Source: Amyloporia xantha (lineage: Eukaryota; Basidiomycota; Agaricomycetes; Polyporales; Adustoporiaceae). From it: a stretch of DNA of 64,000 bases. The position numbers and the translations under genes were made by a program. Positions 1 to 10,745 of this stretch are shown piece by piece. The stretch spans positions 186,001 to 250,000 of the forward strand of contig JAYKKR010000024.1 of the NCBI GenBank assembly GCA_036971615.1, given 5' to 3'. The notes under the pieces are model-generated. The model worked only from the letters and a program-made list of their open reading frames with translations, was not told the DNA's origin and searched no databases. Numbering within the stretch: the first letter of the stretch is position 1; every line of letters starts with the position of its first letter.

Positions 1-11
1 CTATACACGTT

Positions 12-153
12 CACTGGGGGCAAAATAGGATGTGCGACGGCAGAATACTCTCCGGACATGCTCCGGGGTGGTTAAATTTCGGGAGGATATTTCAAGTCCG
101 AAAATGCTGTAGATCATAATAAATGAAAGTACCCTTTTCGGAGCTCAGAATAT
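12..153 (+). repeat. Left terminal inverted repeat of the CACTA-type element
   Basis: A 142-bp arm matching the reverse complement of 474-615 at 141 of 142 positions. The only difference is in the TTAAATTTCGG / TTAAATTTTGG stretch. The arms are far longer than the 10-30 bp ends usual for CACTA elements, so the transcript or single strand could fold into a long hairpin. Confidence 0.9.
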
Positions 154-473
154 TGTATGGACCATTATGAATATTCGACCTCCGAACATCGGTCACAATG
201 TTCGGAGCATGTTCACTGAACAATTATGCTACAAAAATATTAGATATTTGTACAATGTTCTCTCAGAGAAAATTGTTCAACTTACCCTTGGGGAGGGCCC
301 TTCGGCCATATAGCCAATTTTCTGGCTACAATTATTGTCTAATGCATATCCCGTCAAAGAACATCCTACAGATATGTTTTATTTCTCTAGCATAACCATT
401 GGATAACCGTTGCTCCGAACATCGTGACTCAGGACTGATGCTCGGTGGCCGAAAATATAGAATAGTCTGTACC

Positions 474-615
474 ATATTCTGAGCTCCGAAAAGGGTACTT
501 TCATTTATTATGATCTACAGCATTTTCGGACTTGAAATATCCTCCCAAAATTTAACCACCCCGGAGCATGTCCGGAGAGTATTCTGCCGTCGCACATCCT
601 ATTTTGCCCCCAGTG
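474..615 (-). repeat. Right terminal inverted repeat of the CACTA-type element
   Basis: Inverted copy of 12-153, ending in CAGTG and followed by the GTT duplication at 616-618. Confidence 0.9.
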
Positions 616-1446
616 GTTGTGGCTGCCCTTACCTTAGTCTCCGTTGCTGACCATAAACAGACAACGATGATAGTCGATCGTTATCTAGTATATGCCCTTA
701 CCTATTCTGCAATGATGACTGTATCCGGCGAGAAGAATGCTTGAATTCTCCGTAACATTGAGTCTCGAACGCGAGGCTGAGCTTCTTATCGCCCTTCCTT
801 CTCGAGTTGACATGATTACTCCTGGATTTGTGCGAAACCTACGTCGACATCCTAATATGAAGCGCCTTAAGTTTGACGAAAGAAGGTCCAAATCCCAAGG
901 AGACACCCTAGTATTTGGAAATCTGTCACATGTTCTGTGCATGAGGCTTGCCGAACGTCTGTTCTCCCCTGACGGCACCTAGTGCAATATGTGTTCAGCG
1001 ATTTCAGTGCACATCAGGTATGATTCTCATGACTTCCCGCTCGTCTGAATATTCTGACGATGTGGCGACGTTAGCAGGCCTCATCATTATGGCGAATTTG
1101 ATGTGGGCGAACCTTGCAGCTTTGACCCGTCAGCAGATCAGCCAGAATAGTCGTCTGAACTGTTATCTCCATTGCAAACTTCGATTGTACATTTCATAAT
1201 GCTCGAGACCTGGAGGAATCGAAGACTGAGCTTCTACACCCCACAGTTGATAAGGCATTGATTGCACCATCGAAATATGCGATGAGGTGACACCCTTGGC
1301 AGTGAAATTCGCCGACCTATCCTTCGCTGAATGGTGTCAATTCAGATAAAGATTCACTGCTTTGGCATTTAAACAACGCTGACATTTAATTGCTGAAGCA
1401 CTGCTATTTTCACGATCTCCAATTCCGCAAGGTCTCAAGACGCATC
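616..1446. other. Intergenic stretch upstream of the first 2OG oxygenase
   Basis: Short open frames on both strands (for example 737-982) show no family motif, conserved splice pattern or homology I recognise. The only supported content is the sequence block at 1261-1292, which recurs upstream of the second oxygenase gene. Confidence 0.4.
1261..1292 (+). promoter_or_regulatory. Upstream block shared by the two tandem oxygenase genes
   Basis: ATTGCACCATCGAA, five or six variable bases, then ATGAGGTGACA lies about 185 bp before this gene's start codon. The same block lies about 198 bp before the start of the second copy (3999-4030). The surrounding sequence is much more diverged, so this is either a retained promoter element or chance survival after the tandem duplication. 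Confidence 0.45.
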
Positions 1447-3199
1447 ATGCCTGTGCCAGTGCCTGAACTCGGATCCTTCAATTTCGTTCCTGAGACAAAG
1501 GTAGTCCATGATACGCATAATCTTGTAGAGACAGGCTCAGATTTGCGTGTCTTGCAGGAGAACCTCGATTGGGCTGACCTCGTAACCCTTGATTTCGCAC
1601 TTCTGGGCACGCCAGAGGGCAAGAAGCAGCTCGCAGAAACACTCTTCAAGGCTGTGCGTGAAGATGGTTTCTTCTATGTGAAGAACTTCAACATCTCGCA
1701 AGAGCGCGTCAACCGCCAATTCGCCCTCGGTAACCGCTTCTATGAGCTTCCGCTTGAGGAGAAGCTGAAATATGTTCCTGAGGGGCTTGGTAAGTGTGTC
1801 CTAGCCCTCGCCTCATATCCTATAGTTTGTTGATTAGAGTTTGTTTTCAAGACGATGGGGTTTACAATGGATATGTTCCTGCCGGTCGTAGAATGTGAGT
1901 TGTCATGATATGACAAGTGTCACTCCGGTTTGTTCTTAGCGACGTTGTCTTAGTCTGGATCCAGTCTCAGGTCTGAGAAACCGTTTTGAAGTTTATAATA
2001 TCCCGAGCAAGTTGCTCTGCTTAGTGGAACACTATCACCAATGACAATATCCCGCATAGAATTTGACGGTTACTTCAAGCATCAACATCCTGTTATTGTG
2101 CAAGAGAACCTCGCAGAGATTGAAGAGTTTTCGAAGGTCTGTCCTTGGAGGCATCCTACATTCCCGCGAATGCTCACTCTACCATTACCCTTCATTCCAC
2201 GACAGTCTCTGTACACCGAGGTCCTGGTGCCATTACATGCTCTACTGTCCACAGCGCTTGAGTTGCCTGAGGACTACTTCCAGAAGATTCACAATTATGA
2301 CGAGAAGAGCGAGGTCGGTTGCCTGAGACTCCCTCTTATGGTGATCCTAATGATGATTCAGGATCATCTCCGATACATGAAATACACCAAATTCAGTCCC
2401 GAGGAGAACATGAAACTCGGTCGGATGTGGGGCCAAGGCCACACCGGTAAGAATTCTCATTGAATTTGCGTCGGTTTTAGGGTGTTACCGATCATATTTG
2501 TGTCCCTATTCAGACCTCGGTTCTTTCACGCTTTTATTCCGCCAGCCTGTAGCAGCATTGCAGATAAAGAATCATAAGACAGGCGAATGGAAGTGGGTGA
2601 AACCTCAGGACGGTACTCTGACTGTAAACACGTGCGACGCACTCTCCTTCCTGACTGGTGGTTATGTTAAGAGCACCATCCATCGGTAGGATCCATCACC
2701 GCTGTCATGATTTCTATATTCATCTATGTGCTGTGCAGCGTTGCTGCTCCTCCCAAGGATCAGGAACACGTCGATCGTCTTGGCCTATTGTACTTTCAGC
2801 GGTGAGTGAGATTTGATCCAGTCGGATCGAACTACTCACAAGAATATGCCTAAACTACAGTCCGAATAACGACATACCACTCTCCACCATCAAAGATTCG
2901 CCTGTTCTGCAGCGGGAAGGTTTTACCGAGAATGAGTTCGAGAAGAGTGGAAACCCTGTCCCGACTATGGAAGGTGCGCCAGCTCATTCATTCTTCACTT
3001 AGATGTGCGCTTGACAAAGCCCCTCTACCCTTGATGTTGCTCGCTCTGTGTGGGTGTACTCCTATGCGTGGATTGCGCTCATTTAGAGTGGACTTTTGCG
3101 AAGCAGAAATGGCGCAGCACCAATAATGTTGTCCGGTCTGATCCCAAACATGCGACCGCTCAGATCCTTCCTGGATGGAATGAGAAAGTGTACACCTGA
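1447..3199 (+). CDS. 2-oxoglutarate/Fe(II)-dependent dioxygenase, copy 1
   Basis: Eleven exons (1447-1500, 1558-1789, 1852-1894, 1954-2006, 2060-2136, 2206-2313, 2362-2446, 2514-2685, 2739-2801, 2861-2973, 3087-3199) close into about 370 residues. The N-terminal part, with ENLDWADLVTLDFA and EDGFFYVKNFNI, matches the DIOX_N region of isopenicillin-N-synthase-like enzymes. The catalytic half carries the iron triad as HTD (in GHTDLGSFTLLF) and the later His (STIHR), followed by the 2-oxoglutarate-binding Arg region (DRLGLLYFQRP). Such enzymes are usually cytosolic and hydroxylate or desaturate small molecules; the substrate is unknown. Every exon edge matches the neighbouring copy at 4197-5872, which supports the model and the start at MPVPVPELGSFNF. 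Intron 1 happens to stay open, and intron 4 (2007-2059) has a GC donor. Confidence 0.88.
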
Positions 3200-4196
3200 T
3201 GTCTTCCTCTGCAAGTATTGCTACAATTTTTAGTTTGTCGCTCTCAGTGTATGATTACCGGCGTACGGCCACAAGAAGAGGTCGATAAATTCAACAGACC
3301 TCTCACAGGAATATTTGCGTGCGGTCACTGCTTTGATATGACTTGGCAATTCAATCGTTGCCACCGTCGAGACCGCCAGCATGCTTCTCATGTAAGTGTA
3401 CGTATATGAACCTCTTCTTAAGCCACGTATCTCTGAACATACGCCGACACTCTTTTCAGCTTGAGACTATGCATGTTGACTCATGCGTTTCCGTCTTCAA
3501 GGATACTAATAAAGCATTTGGGAACAAGTTGTGAAATCTTTTCTCAGACACTACAATCGAAACGGCCAGAATGTGACGCGCTACTCCAGTTTGAAGATCG
3601 TAGTGCCCTCAAAGACCAAATGCAGCGATGTGCCTGTTCTCTTATTTCGACCACAGGACTGTTTAGAACGCTGTACTCGGTGTAATATGAACGGTTCACG
3701 TCCACCAGGCGCATGCTTCAGGATAACAGTCCAGAAAATTGCTGCTCCGTAGTAGTCAATCCTTGGCTGCAATCTGTGGCTGAGATAGGTAGGTCACATG
3801 GCAAGGCTCACAGCTCCATCAATGCACATTGGATATCTTGACCGGGCGCCCACACCCTTGCTGACTTAGACGTGCTAATCAAGACCAACTTTGTTAGGTT
3901 AGCCAACTGCTTCGTCGTGCGCGTCGCGTCAAAGAACATTCATGTTGCGAAATCGAGACCGGAATTGTCACCAACCCTATATGCCTGATAACACATGAAT
4001 TGCACCATCGAAGCTTGGTATGAGGTGACATCTATAGTTTGACGAGAGCGGCCGATGTGCTATTTCGTTCGTCATCAACAGGCAGATAAGAGACTCGAAT
4101 TGCATCGCGATTGAGCATTTAAGAGTTGAAAGTGAACAGCAGCATCAGGAAACCCGACCTTCCGTCTGTCGTACATTCCTACTACAATCGTCCAAC
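3200..4196. other. Spacer between the tandem oxygenase genes
   Basis: About 1 kb. Open frames such as 3218-3409 and 3581-3772 (minus) have no recognisable motif and no support from the duplicated pattern. The block at 3999-4030 repeats the upstream block of copy 1. I see nothing else. Confidence 0.4.
3999..4030 (+). promoter_or_regulatory. Upstream block of the second oxygenase, shared with the first
   Basis: ATTGCACCATCGAA and TATGAGGTGACA are spaced as in 1261-1292, about 198 bp before the start codon at 4197. Evidence is the shared sequence and shared position only. Confidence 0.45.
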
Positions 4197-5872
4197 ATGC
4201 CTGTTCCAGTTCCCGAACTCGGCTCTTTCAATTTTGTCCCTGAGACAAAGGTGAGATTTTGCCCCGAGTATCGGCATACTTCGTTTCGGCGGTGCTTACT
4301 GTGCCATCGTAGGAGAATTTGGACTGGGCAGATCTCGTGACATTGGACTTTGCCCTCCTCGACACTCCAGAGGGCAAAAAGCAGCTCGCGGCCACGCTCG
4401 TCAAGGCTGTCCGTGAAGATGGATTTTTCTACGTGAAGAATTTCAACATTTCTCAAGAACGGGTTAATCGTCAATTCGCACTCGGGAAGCGCTTTTATGA
4501 ACTCCCGCTGGAAGAGAAATTGAAATATGTGCCGGAAGGGTTGGGTACGTGTCTGAACTAGTGTCCTCCGTCCAAGACCAAATATACTGAAGTTATGCTT
4601 GAAGACAATGGAGCCTTCAACGGCTATATCCCGGCTGGTCGTAGGATGTGAGTTCCAGAAAGCATAGAGACTTGTAGCGCTGAATTGATCCCGGAATTTC
4701 AGTCTGGAGCCGGTGTCAGGACTGAGAGATCGCACTGAAATGTATAATATCCCCAGTAAGTAGATCGTGCCCTCGCCAGTTTGATAGCTCACGATTTGTC
4801 AGAATTTGATGGTTATTTCAAGCACGAACATCCCGCTCTGGTCCAGGACTATCTTCCCGAGATCGAAGAGTTCGCAAAGGTTAGTAATATCAATCCTTTT
4901 CTTACCGCTGTACCAGAATTCACGATTCTTGAAATCAGTCCCTACACTCGGAAGTTTTGAAGCCACTCCATGTCCTGCTTGCTAACGCACTTGAGCTCCC
5001 CGAAGACTACTTTCTGAAGTTACACGATTACAGTAAGAAGAGTGAAGTCAGTCTATAGATTCATGCGAGCGACTACGTATAAACGCTGATTGGTATGTTC
5101 TAGGACCATTTCCGATACATGAAGTATACCAAGTACTCTCCTGAGGAAAACTTGAAACTCGGCAGGATCTGGGGACGCGGGCACACAGGTCTCAATTCCT
5201 CTCTCTGCCATGGCCGAAGATAACACTCATTGACAATTGACCGCAGACCTCGGCACTTTCACGCTCCTTTTCCGTCAGCCCGTTGCGGCGTTGCAGATCA
5301 AGAATCACAAAACAGGAGAATGGAAGTGGGTGAAACCTCAGGACGGCACAATCACCGTCAATACATGTGACGCTCTCTCTTTCTTGACGGGTGGATATGT
5401 CAAGAGCACAATTCACCGGTCAGCATATGTTTCATCCCATTGACACCTCCATTCTTATAAGTACATCAGCGTCGCTGCGCCTCCGAAAGATCAAGAGCAC
5501 GTTGATCGGCTCGGGCTGCTCTACTTCCAACGGTATGTTGAGGGGTGTCTGCATCGTCCGCGATATGGTGGTGCTTACCATACATTCATAGGCCAAACAA
5601 CGACGTCCCTTTAGCTACCATACAAGACTCTCCAGTTCTGCAGCGCGAAGGTTTCACTCAGAACGAGTTCGAAAGGAGTGGAAATCCGGTCCCAACTATG
5701 GAAGGTTAGGAGTTGTGTTTCCACTCTCTAAGCTTGTATTCTGACAGCTTTGGTTACAGAGTGGACATTTGCGAAACAAAAATGGCAGCGGACGAAGAAC
5801 GTAGTGCAAACCGACCCGAAATTCGAGACCGCGCAAATTCTGCCTGGATGGAACGAGAAAGTATACGCGTGA
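4197..5872 (+). CDS. 2-oxoglutarate/Fe(II)-dependent dioxygenase, copy 2
   Basis: Tandem paralog of the gene at 1447-3199 with the same eleven-exon layout and the same first 18 residues (MPVPVPELGSFNFVPETK, exon 4197-4250). The protein continues through ENLDWADLVTLDFALLDT, EDGFFYVKNFNISQERVNR and LPEDYFLKLHDY. The HTD...H iron site (GHTDLGTFTLLFRQP, STIHR) and the Arg segment (RLGLLYFQRP) are intact, and the end is ILPGWNEKVYA. All introns use GT-AG, including the one whose counterpart in copy 1 begins with GC. Exons are much better conserved than introns, which suggests an older duplication under purifying selection. Likely a small-molecule hydroxylase or desaturase of the isopenicillin-N-synthase-like superfamily; substrate unknown. 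Confidence 0.88.
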
Positions 5873-6727
5873 TGTCTTTCATGCCGTTTGCTGCAGGAAT
5901 ATAGCCGTTAGTAGCGATGCGATAAACTCAGAGTGATCATTGCGATTGCTACTGCGAGGATGTATTATACCAGACACTAGGATCTCCTTACCAACGAATT
6001 TGAATGCAATTTTGTGTGCATTTATGTGCATTTCTCAGTCGGAATACGTCAAAAGTATGAAACAAAATATCATTGCTCCTAGGTTTCCTTGATCTATGGA
6101 TAATTTACGACATGCGTTTCCGATGTGAGTACTGACATGTCAATCCTGAACTAGAAAAACCAATGTGTACTCTATGTCGACGTGTACTGATGTGGATGAT
6201 ACAGTTCCTGCTAGTCACACAGTTGACCAAATATATGAACTAGACAGAGCCATGATCGCTGAACTGTCAGTACAATGAGCATAACGATTCGGAAGCACTG
6301 CATAGTGTACACATTAGTTACAATCAATATAATAAGGATATACTCGAAGAAGATAGGTCTGAGAGACGTTAAAGTGTTCCATCACATACATGATGGTCGT
6401 TTTGCAATGCTGCGCAAGCGCGAGCACGGAGGGTAGGTATGAGAATAAATGTAATGGGAAGGCAAGACGCTTGTGTGCGCGCTGCTGATGTGCACAACGG
6501 GGATGACCACAGCTACGCCCTACGACGAGCTGATCTGCCTAATCAACCGCGGCTAACACCGTTGTCTAGATGGTATGGCGCGACAGCGCGGTCCTAGACC
6601 AATATGAGCCGGTTTGCCGTTGACATGGTTCGAGAGTTTATGTGACGGGTGGAACCTAGATCGTTGTAAGTATCTTATCCTTCCTTTTTCACCAGAATAA
6701 ACTTACTGCGCTCCCCTTCACAAGATT
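5873..6727. other. Intergenic stretch without a recognisable gene
   Basis: AT-rich at first (5930-6400) and then mixed. No open frame with a recognisable motif was found on either strand. It holds the 3' flanks of the convergent oxygenase and coiled-coil genes. Confidence 0.4.
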
Positions 6728-8308
6728 TCATAGAATCTCCGCGACAGACTCTAGGAGAACTTTGGGTTTCAAGAGCAGACTCCGAGTGAGCGCGCCCTCC
6801 ACGATTGTGCCATTCATCACACCGTTTCCATTGACGCTAGAGACAGCGTGGCCATTGGTCTTCGCCTGGAGTTCCCCACGAGCCTCAGCAGCTTCAGCAT
6901 CGATGCCCGCACCTGCGGGAATCACCACGCCTCACGCATGCGAGCCCAAATTCGACGCTGCACAGCACCTTGCTGCGTTCGTCTCCATGCCCGGCATAGA
7001 CGTTCTCCATCGACGCCCAGTCGAACCACCGCTCGTCTTTCTCCTTTCTGCCGGCTCCGAGACTGACGCCCTTCGCATTGATCCAGGTCACCTCGAAGAC
7101 GCCACTCATTACCCCTTCCTTGACTACGCCTGCGATGCGCTCTGCGCGTTCTCCGATGCGGGCAATTGCACCACCAAATCGTGCACGCAGCGGTTCGCGG
7201 TGGACTCCACGCGAGTCTGTGCACCCGGAGAGCGCGAGGATAGCAAGGACACCTCGGAGATTGGTGTCATTAAGGGCAGCGAACGGTGACGGCGACGTGG
7301 TCGCACCGGGTGCACGAGGTTGCGAAGGCATAATCGCACGGGCATGCATATACGTGAGGGCGCGCCAGCGCGACGTGGTCGGTTGTGGTTCTAGCCAGGC
7401 ACACGTGAAGGCGTGCACACGCGCGGACAGAATGAAGACTGACCATATCGGTGCATCCGCTCGAAGACACTCGTCAAAAACTGGTCGATTTCAGCGGGCA
7501 GCCCGAAGCAGAATGCGTCCAGCACCCGGCCGATGCAGCACACCTCCCACGCCTGGATGGCGAACTGCACGAGTGTCGGGTCCGCCGCGTGGTCGCGCGT
7601 CGCGAGGAGATTCGTCATGACCGGTCCGAGCGAGCTGTTCACCAGTTCCCGGTCTGACTGACGTGTGAGGTCTACGCGGCGGTCCAGATACGGCGAGAAC
7701 TCCTCCGCGACGGAGGCCGCAAGCTGGACGATCTCCGAATTCAGATCACGCAGGGCTTGTATGAGTTGCGCGCCGGACCATTCATCGGTCTTGCTGAGGA
7801 AAGACTTTAGGCTCGCAATCTCCTCTGTGCGCTCGTGCAATGCGCGACGCGTCAGCGAATATGAAGACAACAAAGAATCGTAGGAGGTGCGGAGGTTGAT
7901 CGCATCGCCCGGTGGCGGGTGGTATATGTGCGGATGAGACATAGAGTTGGAAGCGGGTATGGGAGCAGAAAGGAGGGTGAACGTCGCTAGTGATTGTCGG
8001 GCTGCTTGCAGGTCATGTTCGAGCGAAGAGACCCTCTGGTAGAGGGCGGCGTTCTCGCGCTCCAGAGCTTGGAGGCGTTGGCGGTCTCTCTCGCGCTCCT
8101 GCTCCGCTGCACGGGCACGGGCACGATCACTGGCCGTACGATCCCTGTTCCAATCTCGGCGAGGATCCGGTACGTACTGGCTGTGAATTCTGGGCGGTGA
8201 GGAGGGCGCAGAATAACCGTCGTCAGACAAGGCGTAGCGGTCCTCGAGATCGTCAGATAATCGTACTGCAGGCAAAATCCAATCAAGGAAGTTCCAGAGG
8301 GAGTTCAT
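6728..8308 (-). CDS. Coiled-coil protein of unknown function, with an apparent frame break near the C-terminus
   Basis: Read from 8308, the protein begins MNSLWNFLDWILPAVRLSDD. It has a basic linker, then a coiled coil (RARAAEQERERDRQRLQALE... to about residue 110) and a helical domain (GAQLIQALRDLNSEIVQLAASVAEEFSPYL). A GT-AG intron of about 55 bp near 7405-7460 joins HRY to EPQPTTSRWRALTYMHARAI. The next exon runs through WINAKGVSLGAGRKEKDERW to SVEFGLACVRR. The likely C-terminus (VIPAGAGIDAEAAEARGELQ to LLLKPKVLLESVAEIL) lies in another frame. No phase-compatible intron joins the two, and removing one base near 6925-6940 would. I recognise it only as a type of hypothetical protein common in mushrooms. 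Confidence 0.65.
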
Positions 8309-8964
8309 CAGAGTTCAGCGATGTCTTCATCCGTCAACAGTGCGGTGTGCAATGAGGCATACGCTAGGAGACAGCTCGTGTTTCATCGACCGTGTAACCG
8401 GGTCTCGTCGCCACTTGCTGTGTCGAGAATAGAGAGCCTGAAGATTCTGCAAGTTCCTATCACAAGAATCAGAAGATAAGCACGGCGATATGTTGAGATA
8501 CGAGGAAAGAGCGGGAAAGAGGCGAGTGGTCGCGGGCAAACCCTGGCTGCAGCTGGCCTCACCGCTGCAACGTGGACCAGCGCCTGGCGGGAGTCGCACT
8601 ATTCAGGCTTGTTCTTGCTCTTCGCCACCGACCACCTCGGAATCTTGTGCATTCTACATCTCATGTTGGGATATCCTAAACCTGATCATGTATACCACAG
8701 GCTCTTTCTCAGTGTCTTGGGCAAATGTTACAAGGTTGCAGAATGAGTGAGTGAGTGGATTCCACACAGCGGATGGCGGAAATAGCTGCCAACGTACCGT
8801 GTATTACATTGAACGGAGATTAATCATACATGTTTTCAAATAACGGAAAGGTATGTCTCGACCTAATACTTTAATAAACGGTCCGCAGGTCGTGAACATC
8901 CCGTCCTCGTACCCCGCCGTCGTGTCGTGTACGTCATCATGCGGAGCATCACCTACTTCAGAGC
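8309..8964. other. Intergenic stretch between two minus-strand genes
   Basis: No supported gene. It should contain the promoter of the coiled-coil gene (from 8309 upward) and the 3' flank of the sulfite oxidase gene. The open frame at 8804-9340 (minus) overlaps sulfite oxidase coding sequence in the wrong frame. Confidence 0.4.
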
Positions 8965-10345
8965 TTAGACTTGGAAAACCTTCTCTCCGATAGCAGAGTA
9001 CGCTACACCTCGCAGGTTCCAATCCATATCTGGCTGCTGGCTCTCCCCGCTCTCGTCCACAGCGCGACTCCAGACCTTTATTTTCTGCTCCTTCACTCCC
9101 AACGACATCTCTAACATAGCTTCCCATAACGTCCAGCTCCAGCGACCGTCTTGATACGTGATTGTCGCTGGCTGCCATGTTTGTCCCTCGTCGGTGCTTA
9201 CTTCCACTTTCGTGACCTGGCCTGTCGCGCCTCGGGTAGCATATCCTTTGACCTGAAGCCTGTCCTGTTTGACGACTTTCACGCATGCAACGGCTGAATT
9301 TAAAGGATTCGCCAGAATAGGAGGTATCTTGGACCACCAATCCTCCTTGTCCGCCATCTCGTGTGTTTGGACCTACAAACCCCAGTTGTCAGAAATGCGG
9401 AACATATCATGCGTCCCGACGAATACCCATCGTACCTTCGCTGGCAGAACCTTGTAATCCTTCCGCTGGTAGTAATTCTCTGATTCTCGCTCAGCAACGG
9501 TAATTTGATCGACCCACTTCACCCATCGCGCGCCTGTGTATCCGGGCACAACCACTCGGAACGGAAACCCATGGTCGGGCGCGAGCGGTCGCCCGTTCAT
9601 CTATTCAGTTCCTCGTAGTCAATCCGCAGCACTGCCAGAAATTTACCAACTGCCTTACCTCATATGCAAGAAGGACGTCTCCATCCTCGCTCAACGCTTT
9701 CTCAAGGGGAATGGACGCGCCGAACCAGTCGTCATCCTCGCATGGGACGATATGGGACGCGAAACATAAATGCAGGTCCTGAATTCTTTTATCTTCCTTG
9801 GCGGGTGCGCCCGCCCGTAGTAAAAGCTCGCGCACGCTCACACCGGCCCATTTGCAGTTGCAGATCGTGCCTTCTTCCCACAGCACGCCTTCGACTTGTT
9901 TGTGTTTCTTCTCCTGCATTGTCCTTCGCCGATTACCTGCGCACTGCGTCGTGATGTATCAACCTCTGAAATAAGCGAGAACAGTATTTGTTTTACTTGC
10001 AATGATGCAACGATCTCTTTCTTCCCGAATTCTCGTTTAAGATCGTTTGCCGTATACGCCAGCTTATTTCTGACGAGGCCATCGATTACGACGGTAAAGG
10101 TACGACCATCGAGTGCCTGTACGGGGCCTATTGGAATCGTAGATGTCTCCGAGTCATGCGAACATGAACCGGTGGAAGAACGTCCCTGAGAACTCACAAT
10201 GATTGCGACAGTAGACAAGTTCTTCTGGCGTGAGAGGATGCTCGACTAGGTCCGTAATATCCGGTTCAGCATTCCACGGATGCTCCTTCCGTACATGGAG
10301 TCGTTCAGAATGTATTGGTTCTCGAGAGAAATCCATGTCAATCAC
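8965..10345 (-). CDS. Sulfite oxidase, molybdenum cofactor enzyme without a cytochrome b5 domain
   Basis: Five exons (10345-10198, 10127-9997, 9943-9659, 9600-9436, 9372-8965) give 378 residues. The protein starts with [20 protein letters not shown] and [13 protein letters not shown]. It then has SLQCAGNRR, whose cysteine (about residue 94) is the molybdenum ligand of this family, and continues with [40 protein letters not shown] and the C-terminal dimerisation domain (SAVACVKVV..., [27 protein letters not shown]). Known: the enzyme oxidises sulfite to sulfate at a Mo-pterin centre. No haem-binding N-terminal domain is present, so it is of the plant type that passes electrons to oxygen. Two start codons (10345 and 10336) are equally plausible. 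No peroxisomal C-terminal tripeptide is seen. Confidence 0.9.
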
Positions 10346-10745
10346 GATAATGATGTAGAAGGTCTATGAATGTCAGCCTCAGTCAGGATACTCACTCACA
10401 ACTCGGACTCGGCAAGTTGTGGAAACACTGATGACGTCATTTCAGGACTAGTCGATCCCAGCAGTAATTCACACCATTATCCCATGCAAGTCCCGAACAC
10501 ATTCACACCATGCTAATCCCAGGCACATTCTGGACGTCATTGAATCCCTTCCAAAAATACATGAAAGCCAAGGACAAGATAGCTGAGTACAGTGCAGTTA
10601 CAAGCCCCGGGGGTACATACGGCAAGCCAGTATCAAACCGCTCGCATATGCAAATGCATAAGAATAATTGTGATGATATCGATGAGGAAGACGAAAACTT
10701 TTCTTGATAAGATCATATGTATATCATCGTGAACGAAGACCACGC
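10346..10745. other. Intergenic stretch upstream of sulfite oxidase
   Basis: Probable promoter of the minus-strand sulfite oxidase gene and 3' flank of the chitinase gene. A short open frame at 10510-10707 has no recognisable feature. Confidence 0.4.

Larger units (their letters stand above)
12..615. mobile_element. CACTA-type non-autonomous DNA transposon (MITE-like)
   Basis: Seen: the element starts CACTGGGGGC and ends GCCCCCAGTG. It is flanked on both sides by the trinucleotide GTT (9-11 and 616-618). The two 142-bp terminal arms (12-153 and 474-615) are inverted copies differing at one base. The inner 320 bp carry further copies of a CTCCGAACATCG-like motif in both orientations near 181, 199 and 410, resembling the subterminal repeats of CACTA elements. 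No transposase reading frame fits inside, so it would depend on an enzyme supplied elsewhere. Known: CACTA/CMC elements begin CACT(A/G) and make 3-bp target duplications. Inference: a recently mobile, internally deleted family member. The superfamily call rests on the ends and duplication length only. Confidence 0.85.

Noticed and set aside
3218..3772. Possible gene between the two oxygenases
   Set aside because: Short overlapping frames on both strands without motif, splice chain or counterpart downstream of the second copy.
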